Assembly (NCBI GenBank): GCA_977006965.1
Contig: OZ345371.1
Location: forward strand, 806,001 to 870,000
DNA length: 64,000 nt
Source of the DNA: Phymatolithon calcareum
Taxonomy: Eukaryota > Rhodophyta > Florideophyceae > Hapalidiales
Direction of reading: 5' to 3'
Below, in pieces: positions 11,093-22,685 of the stretch. The notes beneath the pieces were generated by a model. It was not told the origin of the DNA and ran no database searches. It was given only the letters and a program-made list of their open reading frames with translations. Every line of letters begins with the position of its first letter. Within the stretch, counting starts at the first letter, position 1. Made by a program: the position numbers and the translations under genes.

Positions 11093-11839
11093 CAAGGCCC
11101 ACGTGTTGCACTTTGGACCCTCGATAGGAATTGTTTCACTTTCTGAGAGCTTAATTCGGGAGAAATAGAACCAGCAATCATAGTGACCCCTGCAACTTGA
11201 AAGAATACTGCCTGGTGGTCTCGTTGCGCGATTCGATACAAGAACCTTGTTCTCAAAAAGTTACGGGATAGGATTGTTACGCCTCCTCTATTTCGACCTT
11301 TCCTTTTCTGTGCTAGTGGGCTGGCTGAGAAGTGTGCGTAGGGGAGCGGCAGGGCATTCTCAGGAATCAACCATGTTTCTGTAAGTACTAGAAGGTGCGG
11401 CTTGTCAGAGTCTCATACTCGCTCTACTGGCTTTGCGTTCGTTGTTATTCCATGCACATATAGGTTCCGACTCTCAATTATCCATCCAGGTCTAACATTG
11501 ACCTTGGATCTCCGATTGACTCGGTGGTGGGCAGTCAGCCTTTGTCGCCTCACTTCCCTCTTGGGTGAAGGGATTCTCTCTTGGAATTAGTTCGTTCCGG
11601 TCCTTAGCTCTGTCTTCTAGAAGTCTGTCGAGTGCTTCTTGGTTCGCTTCACCGAGGGACTCTATAGCGTACGCATATCTTTTCAAGTATTTTCGAGCCC
11701 AGGGGTGACGTGTATGATCGAGTAGTCTTTCCGTACGCTTATTGGTTTCCGAGTCTTCTGTCAAGTTGGGTTTCACTCATTTCATCCAGGATCGGTGCCT
11801 TGTCGATTGCTTCTACGGACACAAAATTATTTCTTGTCA

Positions 11840-12745
11840 TGAAATCGATTACGAGTTTCTCATTCCCTTCCTCGGTGACGACGTCTTGAACTGATGTCCT
11901 CATAAAGTCGATCCCCCATAGTATACCGCGTCCTAAGGCTGAATTCAAGCATCTCCGAAGCTCTCCAATGGGTCTTCTTGCGAAATTTCCAAAGTGTAGT
12001 GCGTCCGGCTCTGGGAAAGTGCGACGTGGTTCTTGACTGGGAAGCCTCCTTGTACGCCGAGTATCGAAGGGAGAGAATGCGAGTGCTCTGCCGTCTCGCC
12101 AGCCCACAGATGAGGAGAATGCACCAGGCTGAAAGGTTCGTCTTAAGCTTGGTAAGACGGAGGAGGTTCCTGGAGCTTTCAGAAGAATACCAGGGAAAAG
12201 AAGAAGATCTGGAAGACGTATCAAAGGACATTGGTTATATCGGGGAAGAGGAACACCTTAAAGAAGCTCTGAAACAAGCGGAAGAAGGAATGGTGTCAAA
12301 AAAGGGACGCCTACAAGAAACAGTCAAAGTCTGGTCGTTGGAAGAAGAGTGTCGGACAGTTAAAATCCCGATCGGCGTACCGAACGACCTACCAGGAGTG
12401 CTATATATAAGGGACAGAATTGTGCTGTTGAGATGCCTGAGAGTCATTTTCAACAGAGTTCCTTTGCGGAGAAAATCCATTCTGGCGAAATACTATGGGA
12501 CTGGTGCTGTGGTGGAGCTTATCGTGTTGCAACGTATGCTACGGGCTATGAAGATGGACCAAGAAACGGAATATGAATGCAAAAGAGTTACTCGGGCCCT
12601 CACAGGGAGAGAAATTCGAATTAAGGAGATATTAGAAGGAGAGTAGAGAGATGAGTATCGAAAACAACGAGAAGCTGCCCTGTTACTCAATTTGAGGCTT
12701 TGGGAGCTTTTAAAAATAAATCAACATATATCCCCCGTGCCGGAG
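11840..12745 (+). mobile_element. L-C LINE 3' half
   Basis: A plus-strand 222-codon frame at 11978-12646 reads MRVLCRLASPQMRRMHQAER.., LKQAEEGMVSKKGRLQE and LRCLRVIFNRVPLRRKSILA, the post-RT tail typical of the LINEs here. A closer relative is at 51810-52073. The 3' UTR ends ..AGCTTTTAAAAATAAATC and AACATATATCCCCC at about 12745; the same end occurs at 44840 and 52276. It is 5' truncated, so it carries no RT. It sits inside L-D in the opposite direction. The left border is uncertain. Confidence 0.65.
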
Positions 12746-13140
12746 CTTGGAAGAAATTGTTGACGTTGATGCTCTCAGTATGCCGTCCCGCATTATCTTC
12801 TTTCGCTAATTTTCCGTCGTTAGGTACAGGTGCCGGTCGATGGATGCCGGTGCTTGTCACTATCATGGCTTGGAGGGCCGAGATACACTGTCATATCTAC
12901 GGTGGGCCTCTTTCCAACGTTTGGGCAGGATTTTGTTCTGTGCTTGAGTCAGACTTTTGAGTACTTTCGGTGTACTTCTTCTTGTTCTTACTAGACGGGG
13001 ATCATTGGTCATTACGACTTTCAAACGTCGTGATTTTATCCATCAGAAGCTGAACTTGCTTTTTGAGGTCCTTTGATTCCTGTGCCGCTCGATTCGAGTT
13101 TTCAAGATTCGTTTTATTTTGCAGCATGCACAAAAGGTGG

Positions 13141-13639
13141 TGTGAAGCAAGTGTGAAACAATGGACTTCCTTGAGTCATTTATTGCAAGGTGCAGAAATG
13201 TGCCTCCTTATATAGGAGACTAGAAAGAAATATACTGCCCAATGTGCAAGAGAAACTTGCCGGTGGTATGAGTTTCTGAGTAGCAGCTGAATTGTGAAGT
13301 AGGTGATTCCGTAACAAGAAAAAGAATGAAAGCACATGAAGAACGGATAGAAAGAAACAATAGATGCAATGGGAAATTTTGATATTGCTGAGAGCATGAT
13401 CATGAATTGCTACGTGGCATCGCACGTTTCCAGTACATTTTGCTTGGCCTCAAGTGGCCACCGATATATACATCCACATAAATTATCGACAGTTGATATC
13501 AAGACATTCATCCATCGTCCACCGGAAAATCAGTTTGTCGACCATCATGGCCACGTAAACCCTCTTCTTTATTCCAATCCTGGCACAACACCTGGACCAC
13601 GCTCACATGGCCAGCACTATGGCGACCCCTAATGTTACA
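13141..13639 (-). mobile_element. Solo-LTR-like element
   Basis: Read on the minus strand, a 499-bp block begins TGTAACATTAGGGG and ends GCTTCACA (TG..CA ends). It holds a TATA-like CTATATAAGGAG near 13205 and, about 30 nt on, CAATAAATGAC as a polyadenylation-type signal, in the order expected of an LTR. No second LTR, primer-binding site or polyprotein is present, so it would be a solo LTR. The flanking five bases do not match (agttc against ggtgg on the plus strand), which weakens the call. Confidence 0.4.
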
Positions 13640-13689
13640 AGTTCTACATTTTCTCTCAGAAACGGCCCCAGGAACCCGTGCTTGTCGAC

Positions 13690-13960
13690 GCTTAGAGGGT
13701 TTAATTATCGTTTATAAAAAGATAGCATTCTTTCCTTTTTTCTTAAAAATCGATCAGACGGAAGGTGAGCTCTTGAAATTGTTCTGCCACAATTATTCAT
13801 TGTTCAGAAATTTTAATATGGCTCGAGGTCTTTCACGACATATCCGGCAAAGGAATTCGATTTGTCTGGAGACGGTACTGCTAGAGGTAATGGGGACGAT
13901 AGGAGGAGAAGTTGTGTTGAGATGGTTGTGGGCGTGTTTCTTGATTTATTGATTTTGCCG
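13690..13960 (-). mobile_element. L-E 3'-end fragment
   Basis: The stretch cattgttcagaaatttt.. with ctcgaggtctttcacgacat matches the L-E C-terminal end at 6640-6700 and, as reverse complement, 50281-50345. Only the last part of the protein and the 3' UTR are represented and no frame is open. It may belong to a second L-E copy next to the 14.2-24.6 kb one. Confidence 0.45.
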
Positions 13961-14677
13961 ACCACGATCTTGGCTATATAGTCCTAGGATTCGGCGCGGT
14001 TCGAACTTGGTCCGAAACCAAGTATGGGCCATTGTCGACGATGGACACCAATTAACCCTAAACAGATCTGTCGTAATCACTTATTATCGTACTACATCTA
14101 TAATATACCAAAATTCACGATTTTTGATACTGAGTGAGGGGGTACGATTATCATACTCCAATCGTATTTAAACCTGTGTCTTTTCCAATCTTAGTGTCTT
14201 TATGTTTCTAGATATTCTGTCGAAGGCCTTGACACATGTACAAATGTATCAAGATCACACGCGACGTGGTCACCTCTAAGGGCAATCTCTCGTACCAGTC
14301 TGGAAATGTCCGTAGTTCCTGTTCTAAATATTTTGACCATAGTGGCTGCCTTGTGCATCTATGGGACATTTTTCTCATAACGATTTCTAGTGCTTGGAAG
14401 TGGAATTGCTTTTCTGCCAAACTTTCGTGATGGACTCGCCAAAAACTCTTGTGGAATCCTTTTACAAATCGGCACTGCGAGCGGCATCAGCCAGTCCAAA
14501 CTATGCCACGTTCTCATAACCAGTCCACAAAAAGGACAAGCAATATATCTATGCTTTGATCTTGGTGAATTCTCAAGATGGACCTCTCGGATCTTAAAGA
14601 CGACATGATGAGTGATCAAAATGCTCCACGTTTCAGAAGAACATTCTGAATGTCTAATGGATGAATATTTTCAGTGT

Positions 14678-15369
14678 CACTACTTCTTGCGTCTGTGTCA
14701 CTAATCGCAAAGACAACATTTCAGTGTCACAAATTTGCAAAGTGACACGTCAGTGTCGCGAATTAGAAAAAGAGGCGTTGGTGTCACTATTTTCCAGAAA
14801 TGGCATCTTAGTGTCACTAATCTTCCAAACGGATCGACAAAGTCACAAGTTTTCTTCCGGAATGATCTTCTCCATAAAACAGAATGCCTGCAGCTTTATG
14901 GAGCAGAATCTTCGCGATGAAATTGAGCTCGAGCAAAATTAAGGTGCTATAAGATGGCAAACAGTACTAGTCGTTCACATAGAACTCGACCGGATTATAT
15001 CGATGGCAATCCGTAGAATTTCCTTGCTTGGGGATAATTTCCATGTTTCTCGGGTGTCCCATTCTTTTGAATTGGAGCGAGGAGTGCTTTCTGCAAGTGC
15101 CGAGGCATGCACCGTAGCTGCACCAACAGCAGACATGTGTAGTATAACGAAAATCTATTCACATGATCGGCATTGATATTTCGAAACGATTTCCCGAAGA
15201 AGAAACGTGCGACTTATTGAGTTGCTTTTAGTGACACAGAAGAGCCATTTTTAAGATTAGTGACAGTGAGCCATGTTTCTTACAATAGTGACACTGAAGT
15301 GCTCTTTTTCATATTGGTGACACTGACGTGCTGTTTTCTAATTTAGTGACACAGACGTGAAAATTAGTG
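14678..15369. mobile_element. Non-autonomous CACTA-type transposon with subterminal repeats
   Basis: A 692-bp element beginning CACTA and ending TAGTG. Both ends carry the same layout: CACTA, seven variable bases, then CGTCTGTGTCACTAA. A motif like CAGTGTCACTAAT is repeated about five or six times within the first 150 bp, and again in inverted orientation within the last 150 bp. Subterminal motif arrays of this type are the known binding sites of CACTA transposases. There is no ORF, so movement would need a source such as a relative of the transposase at 57-61 kb. The flanking trinucleotides (tgt / tcc) do not match, so it is an old copy or the ends are slightly off. Confidence 0.75.
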
Positions 15370-17610
15370 TCCAGGAAAGTATTTAGCCATAGTCTAATGG
15401 GTCTGCTGCTCAAATATCGCTTCATTGCGCCGTGAGAAACCACTAGACATACTCAAAGTTCTGAACAAAGACAAGCTGTTATAAAACAGCTTCAGAGGAT
15501 ATTTACGCAAGTAAGAAAGAAACACCGCTTCTTGGCAGTTCGTGGATAGATGGATGGATTTCTGTTTTATTGAAGCTCCCTTAGTCAAATATCATTGCAC
15601 CTGAGAGACTTTTCGTTGCGGTACAATCCTTCGCTTACGTTTTCGTTTTGATTTCGGACATTTTCTTTGGACGATATCAACTGGCATTTCCAGCATCTCA
15701 TTTTGAATATCGGAAAGTCGTTGCTTGGGCATTAAGTTTTAGATAACTGTGAGAGCTTAATCGTGTGCGGAATCTTCGTTTCTTGCTTGTTCTTGCCAGG
15801 GATACTGGAAGCGGTGAAATAACCAGCGCGTGCAAAAAAGTCTGTGCCTCGCTTTTTTGAGGGTGAGGAATGGTGGTAGTTCGTTCTTGATGGACTGAGG
15901 AGGGCGCCGGCCCTCCCATCCTGCGGCTTTAGGAGGGAGACATGCTTCCCATTCTTCTTTTGCGTTCTTCAGTGTTCTTGCGTTTACGTTTCTCGTAGCG
16001 TCATGGGTGCGTGAAAATTCCTCTGTACAGGTACAGAGAAGAGCTTTCTGAAACATATCGTTTGTCGCGTTCAATATTGCCAGTCGTGTTGTGCCCTTGG
16101 GAAGCTCAAGGGCCTGTTTTCTTCGAAATATCTGTACGGATATGAACTTGGAGTTCAAATGCACTTGGAGAAATTGAATGGATTCCAGGCGGCATATTCC
16201 TCGAAAGCGGGCATACATATTCTTGCACCAGGTTCCAAACTTTCTAGAGAACAATTAATCTCTAGGGCGTCCTGTGCGCGAAGGATGTTAAGCGTCAGAT
16301 CTGCGAACGGGAGAAGATACTCCGGCATTGGACGGACGAGCGCCTTATAGAGTCTTAAGCATGTCGAGGTTGTGAACCCTTTTCCGTGAAGTCCGATGTT
16401 TCCTAGAACCATCAGTCGATTCTGTGCAGCATCTATTCTGGAAATCGCAGATGTTGCTGTTACGCCGTTCGAAGATATGGAGATGCCCAAGTATGTAGCT
16501 TCGGACGCAGTCTCGATTTCTTTTCTTACACGAACGAATGAAGCTTTCGTTTGCACCCTTGATAGCTATGACGCAACAGTTCCCGACCTTTGTATTGCAG
16601 ATTATCTCGGTAGAGGCGGCCCAGTCCGAGGAGATGTCCAGGAGCAATTGAAACCCTATTCGGGAAAATGCGCGAAGTATGAAGTCATCCGCGAGAAACT
16701 TGGCCCGGCTTTTAGAATAATGAAACAGAATTCTTGACCAGCTGTAAGCAAGACCGTCCATGAAGATATTATATAGCGCCGGTGATAGTGGTGATCCTTG
16801 TGGAACCCCTTTGTTTATTACAAACCGATTATTACAGTCTTCCGTAGGAGTATAGATCATGCTAGGTTCGAGAAAGTACATAACCCATGAGACCAGTGTT
16901 TGTAAACCCATAGCGCTTACTGCATGGGTAGTTTCCTGGCACGTTGCATGCAACAAGTGCATGTGCCTATATCAGAATAAGCGAAATATATAGATTTGAA
17001 CATGTAACGGTATCATTGCGATGGCTACATACGGCACGCAATGTACACCAAATTCAGGCAATCGGCAAGTGTGGACACACGTATTGAAGCACTGCCGAAT
17101 TGGTATAAGTAGCAACCTTTCCTGAACCAAACAATAAAGTTATCACTCTCACAAAAGGGACCGGAGTGTCGACAGACACAGGGGAACGATCACATGTTAC
17201 AGGATGCCTCTTCTTGAGCAGTCGAGATAGAACGTGTCTTGGCATGGTGTCACAAGCCTTGGAAAGGTCGAGAACGGCAATGTTCCTGTAACCATTTTCG
17301 ATTGCCGCAATGGTGTGCAATACGGCATCCGGGCATCCAGAGCCCTTCCTGAAACCAGTTTGGATCTTATTAAACCAGTAGCGGTTTTCTCAGGATTTTA
17401 TCCAGTGCGCTCTCAATTATTTTCCTTGCATGTAATAGAAGGGCTATCGATCTGTATTTTCCAGTGTCTCTTGGGTCGCCTTTCTTGTTGAACGAGAGAA
17501 GCTTGATCAAGTTCCAGAGGCTCAGGGTTCCTTTCACGCGACCACACGCCCTCCAGAGGGATATGATAAGTTTCGCAGAAGCACGCCGATCGGCGTGCTA
17601 AGATCTTCAA

Positions 17611-19328
17611 ATGGAGACCAATAGCGTAGGGGACGACCAAGGGGGAACTAACCTGGGCGGAAATGGCGAGAATACCATTCGCGAAAAAAACTGTCCTAAT
17701 CCCGAAAAATCAAGCGAAATCGATCATTTGGACCCAAAGTATGAAAAAAATGACCAGCATCGGAATTGCGGGACCGCATGCCCAGACCACAGCAGCCACC
17801 CGTGCGCGCCTCCCCCGTCTGAAGGCCTTGAAAACCCACACCCTCCGACGCCCAGAGACAATGACATAGATATCAACACTGCCATGGACACCGTAACGAA
17901 AAATACCCAGGACTAAAAACCGTCGAAGGACACCAACCTGCGCCCCCCACACGAAGAACACGTAAGAGATCAAATGGAAGAAGATACGAAATCCCCACCG
18001 AAAAAAGATCAAGAAACCAGTGAAATCTATACTGCCAACAGAAGACAAGGAAACCTCCACGAAGCCCTGGCGCCGCTACACAATCACCCCGACAATTCCG
18101 CTTACGATCTCGATAGGAAACCGAAGCAAAGAGCACATGTCCGAATGGAAAGCTAGATTTGCCGTGCGACAGGCAGTCAGATGTCCCGAATGCAAAACTC
18201 CCGATTATCTCACACTTCAGGGCCCAAGCAGGTGCGGTGCCATCCGAGCGAAATGCCGCGACTGCAACGAGTTCTGCGGTGGAAGGGTAATGAGTCTAGA
18301 AATCGAGCTGGCAGAAGTACTTAGCACCAGAGGACACGAGGCGCCACCGAAAAGCCGCCAAGTACGAAACGAGGACAAGGAGAAGATCGAGGCACTTACA
18401 TCGGCAGTGGTGGAATTAACCAGCACTGTCTCCGTCCTACAGGCAGAATTGCGGACCATAACCCGGAAGGGCGAACCGGAGGGAAACGAAACCCTCGGAA
18501 GAGTCGATTCTGAAGACAAACGCCGACAGATATCCGCGCCCGACGTCAAGGAGCCCCAACGGAAAACTCCGAGTAGCGCCATGGAAACCACGAGGACATT
18601 CGCCGACGGAGATATCCTCAGCCCCACCGGTAACGGAAAAGACCGCGAAGGGCTCCAGTAGCGAGCCAGATTAGACATTGGAGCCCCAAAAGTCAACAGT
18701 GTGGAGCGACTGGCACCCCAAGACCGCCCCAGGCGACATCTCTGATGTAGTACTTTTGAAAAAAGGACCTGAAGTTCCTCGAACTTACGCCGAGATTGCC
18801 GCCGCATACACTCTGAATTACAGAATGTTCCCCGCGAGAGAACAAGGAAAAATCGCCGATCTTCGAACCGTAATCAAGAAAATCATGACCCCGAAACATA
18901 TCCGATCGCAAGTCGTTCCTCTGTATTTCCGTGGAACTCGACGCTACGATGAATATCCGAACTAGCTCAAAGAACTGTAAGATGATCTGCTGAAAGTCCT
19001 ACCTAGACGAGCCGTCCTCGGACTGTCATTCGTCAGCGGAGCAGTCTTAGAAGTCCCCACAGACCCTCTGGTTGCGCGGACGGTGGCCACACTGCGAGCC
19101 GCAGACCTGAGATATGACCATAAGTACAGCATCTGGAGTGCTAACGTGAAGAGACGCCAAGACATGTCAAAACGAGAGCACACAAATCCGAACCTTCGTA
19201 CCATCCGATCAAGAATGAGAAAGTGCGCAGCCGGTACCGCCGATTTCCACACGAGGAGATGGCACCGAGAAAACGCCAATCTTGCAGACGAGGCCCTGAG
19301 AGCCAGAAGACACTACAAAACAGATTGA
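17611..19328 (+). pseudogene. L-A ORF1 (zinc-knuckle nucleic-acid-binding protein), broken
   Basis: The N-terminal part (17611-17916) is proline and lysine rich. At 18176-18290 a Cys-rich module reads VRCPECKTPDYLTLQGPS, then RCGAIRAKCRDCNEFCGG, two CxxC pairs likely binding zinc. The coiled-coil-prone stretch EKIEALTSAVVELTSTVSVL follows at about 18380. The second half (18678-19328) reads YAEIAAAYTLNYRMFP, RRAVLGLSFVSGAVLEV and KREHTNPNLRTIRSRMRKCA. The family role of LINE ORF1 proteins is RNA binding and RNP assembly. Stops at about 17916, 18661 and 18965 break it. Confidence 0.75.
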
Positions 19329-19540
19329 ACTGGAAGGCATGCTAGGGACGGACCGTAAAGAACAAAGCGAAGCACGAGATGCGGCTGGAGCACCAGAATC
19401 GGGACAAGAAAAATCCCAAAATCGCGACACGCGAAGTACAGCGGTGAAAACGGAGGAGATGCAATCCAAAGTGAGAAATCTAGCGAACACCAGTACGGTC
19501 CAGTCAACATTGAAGGTCCAGAGGGATCCGCAAACGAGAA

Positions 19541-20236
19541 GTGATTGCCCGCACACGGACACCAGCCCCAGCGACGTCACCCGGAGTCTGTACCGGATCT
19601 GTCATGCGGGCCACAAAGAAAAGCCATACCCCCCATGAACATCATGCACAACTCGACGGCATCGCAAATCTCCCCGTCATCATGAGTTACACAATGACCT
19701 TGAATCCTTCTATCATGAGCTGCACATTTCACGTTGGCGGTTCTCCGGAAATGCCACGTATGGCCGAGGAGCTCGTCGAAAACAACGCAGTGGATATTCT
19801 CGGGCTTACGGAGATATGGCAAAAGCGGGACCAATCGCTGAGGTTCCCCTACAGTCAGGTATCCACGACAAGGCCATGCCCACCACGTGCTAAGCCTAGG
19901 GGTTGGGTCGCCCTCCTCACGCGAAAAGGATTCCACTTCAGAATTAACGTTTTGTTTCGCCAAGCGACGGATCACGCCCAGCTACTGGTGACGATGGTGG
20001 CGGGAAATAACGCCACCGTGGCGTACCTATCCCCGAATATCACGAGACAAGAGACTATGAAGTACCTGGACCTCGTCCAAACACACTGCAGAGGAAAGTC
20101 GGTGCTCATGGGCGACCCCAATGCCCGTCACCAACACTGGTACACGAAATCCAAGATGAGAGGGCGAAAACTAGTGCAATGGGCTGCAAACTCGAACTGG
20201 CGCATTCACACAGCACTAGGCGCCATGTACAAATGA
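19541..20236 (+). pseudogene. L-A ORF2 endonuclease domain (APE type), broken
   Basis: Reads CTFHVGGSPEMPRMAEELVE, then VDILGLTEIWQ (catalytic Glu in the TE.W motif), LVTMVAGNNATVAYLSPNI and VLMGDPNARHQHW, the motif that is GDLNARHQHWD in the minus copy (so the catalytic-site Asn-Asp pattern is altered here: P for L, Y for D after W). The family nicks target DNA to prime reverse transcription. The frame stops at 20236 before the SDH-type motif. ORF2 overlaps the end of ORF1, as in the minus copy. Confidence 0.75.
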
Positions 20237-20452
20237 ACGAGAGGAAACAGCAACATCGATTTGTTTGCCACCAAATCGCTGGAAATGACAAGGGTGAGAT
20301 CTCCCAACGGGATTTTAGATGGAATATGAAATGGACACCTCCCAATCTCTATGGACGTGGACCATAGGAAACCGGCCCCAGCTATGGTGGAATAGTTCAT
20401 CTCAGCGACCGTAAGAAAGAGCGAGGAGCGAGCAGAAAGCGCGGCCAAAGCG

Positions 20453-22685
20453 ATGGAAAAATGGAAGCCCAGCTTGTTAGGGGAACTGCAATATTGCCGA
20501 CACAAGAAGGGGTTGGACAAGTGGTACGAGAAATTCCAGTGGCTCGAAACCAAACCGTGGACAAACAAACACTTCCGACCGCAATGCTTTAAACCATTCT
20601 GGACGCGAAATCTGGACCGAATGGCAAAAGACAGAACTCGCCTGTACCGGAAAGCCAAGAAGACAATGAGAGCGGAAGACTGGAAAACATACAGGAAGTT
20701 CCGAAACGAAATTCGCCCTGCTGTACAAAAGGCGAAAACCTGGCAGTATACCAAATTCATCGATGATGTTGAAGATCAGTCGCCCCGCAAAGCCATCGAG
20801 ACGCTGAGCAAAATCTTAAGATGTAAGCGGAAACGAAGAGGGATTAATCGAGCGCTGGGGGCTCCCATGCGCCCACACATGTTCATATCGCCAACGTATG
20901 CAAAGCAGAGAAAGCCTGGAACCCTACCCTAAGTTATTTCATAGTGCTGAAGACACTTCGGGAAGGTATCAAAAGAGCAGTCCGGTGAGCACCACGAGGA
21001 AAAGCACTGGGGCCTGACAGGATCGGAGTTGAAATGCTCCAAGCAAATCCGGAAATGAGCGGGGACCTGATTGTGGCCCTATGGGAGATGTGCGGCAAGC
21101 TGAAATGAATCCCGAAGGCATTGCGAAGAGCGACTCTGATTCCGATTTACAAGAAAGGAGCGACACACGAAGCTGGGAACTACAGAACAATATCGCTCCT
21201 AAGCCAAGTGCGGAAAATAATTGACGCTGCCATGGACTCGGCGATACCCAGGCGGTACAAGTTCCACCACTTCCAATTAAGATTCCAAAGAAATAAGGGG
21301 ACAGAGCTCGCGATACTAAGGTCCACGAGCAAAATGAAGAAGGGACACCGCTTTGTAGCCGTTCTCGATCTCTCGGCGGCATACGGTTGGGTTCCTAGGG
21401 ACATACTCCAGAAGCGTGTGGACAAATGGCTACCCGCAGACTTAGCGGAGAGGGTCAGATACCTGCTCAAACCATCCTGGATTACAACGGCCGGAGACGA
21501 GGAAAAGAAGTGGCTCCTTATTGACCGCGGAGTCCCCCAAGGATCGCCCCTGGGCCCCTTCCTGTACAACTTGTTAACGGACACATTCGCGTTAGCAATG
21601 GAAAAAGCACCTCGACATATGTCGAAGCACAGCGATACTTTTCGCGGGCAACGTGCAGCTCCAAGCCGCTAATTCCGATGGTATGCAATGGCTTTCGGAT
21701 ACGGCGACAGAAAATGGAATGACATGGAAAACTAAGAAAGGAAAAAGCGAAGTGCTTATCTATCCTGGATTATTCAAACGCAAGTTCCGGCTCTCAGGCC
21801 AGGGGCTCCACGAAACCCGCCAACTGGAATACCTGGGAACCACGATCGACAACACGGGAGTAACCCACCACGCAACACAAAGCGCATCAACGCGGCGAAG
21901 GGAATTATCATGGGGACGGAACGACCTGGGAGTCGAAGCGCAAGGACTAGCTACTACCAAGTACATAGCAATGTACAAAGCTCTTGTGCAATGCACATGG
22001 GAGTACACGATACCCCCTTACGCCATGGAGAAACTCAGTCGAAGCGCAGATTAACCAAGCGGTGGGTCTGTTCTACTCTTTTGCCTTCAGTAACTACGCG
22101 ACACGATTGCACGCCCGAATGCGAGCCCTCTGCAGAATTAATCCACCTAAGATAAGAAGAGCGCAACTCGGAGAGCACTTCGCACAGAGACTTCTACGAG
22201 GGAAGGACGAAATCGAGAACGAAGTAAACTACGCATGAAAAGAAGGGGACGTACAGCAAGCAGAGATGGATATCCGCTATCTGCAGGAGCACGAGCTCCT
22301 GAGAGGCATTACCGAGCGAGCCATACGCAGGGTGGTGACTCAAAAATACGAGAGCCACCGCGGACGAAAGGAATGGATTGAAAAGGAAGAAGAAAAAGAG
22401 AGAGAAATTGCTGTCGATACCAAAGAGAAAGTAAGCCCTGTACTCCGAATTCGATCGAGGAAACACCGACTCCTTGCTGTCAAATGGTTCTTTGGCCGCT
22501 TCCCACCACGAAGATCAAAGTCGTTCATTGAACATTTCAACGAGGTCGCAGAAGAGAGTCTGAAAACTCTAGAACGAAATTTAACAAGCCCAAGAGCAGA
22601 AGAATCTTGGGAAGAAGGGACGAAAACGGCGATTGACAAACTTCTGGCCTTGGAAATCCATATGATAGAAGAAATGATAGTGTAA
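20453..22685 (+). pseudogene. L-A ORF2 reverse transcriptase and C-terminal tail, broken
   Basis: The 20453-20932 frame holds the linker (HKKGLDKWYEKFQWLETKPW). The frame at 21121-21672 has RT motif 1 (LIPIYKKGATHEAGNYRTIS), motif A (VAVLDLSAAYGWVPRDILQ, where the usual D of YDRVP is G) and motif B (DRGVPQGSPLGPFLYNLL). The FADD block is lost to a frameshift near 21640 (reads DTFRGQRAAP instead). The tail continues with GKSEVLIYPGLFKRKFRLSG and LEYLGTTIDNTGVTHHAT; the C-terminal piece is 22266-22685. Several stops separate the pieces, so no active enzyme is encoded. Confidence 0.85.

Larger units (their letters stand above)
5556..13140 (-). mobile_element. Old L-D LINE (coiled-coil ORF1, APE endonuclease, RT), heavily interrupted
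   Basis: Read from right to left on the minus strand: a coiled-coil segment (NLENSNRAAQESKDLKKQVQ, 13010-13131); an APE-type endonuclease start, LTETWLIPENALPLPY, near 11345-11400, continuing RNRGGVTILSRNFL; a block VIICKGTTGQAV near 10680; RT motifs PNLFNILMYTLAG and the decayed catalytic block LAVDVILMARSEEE near 8770-8880; then a 262-codon open C-terminal stretch at 5763-6551 (STEKSIRLFKAFIRPADEYA.., RRITFAKNCIPHQAVRM). The 3' end reads AATAAATCCATTGAATTACG at 5556-5580. Later insertions are L-E at 6569-8755, twin elements at 9892-10239 and 10854-11092, and L-C at about 11840-12745. All frames are broken. Confidence 0.7.

Noticed and set aside
13141-13639. Complete LTR retrotransposon
   Set aside because: Only one LTR-like unit is present, with no matching five-base duplication and no internal genes.
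14640-15390. CRISPR-like array from the repeated TGTCAC motif
   Set aside because: The units are short, unevenly spaced and inverted between the two halves; they are subterminal transposon motifs. No cas genes occur.
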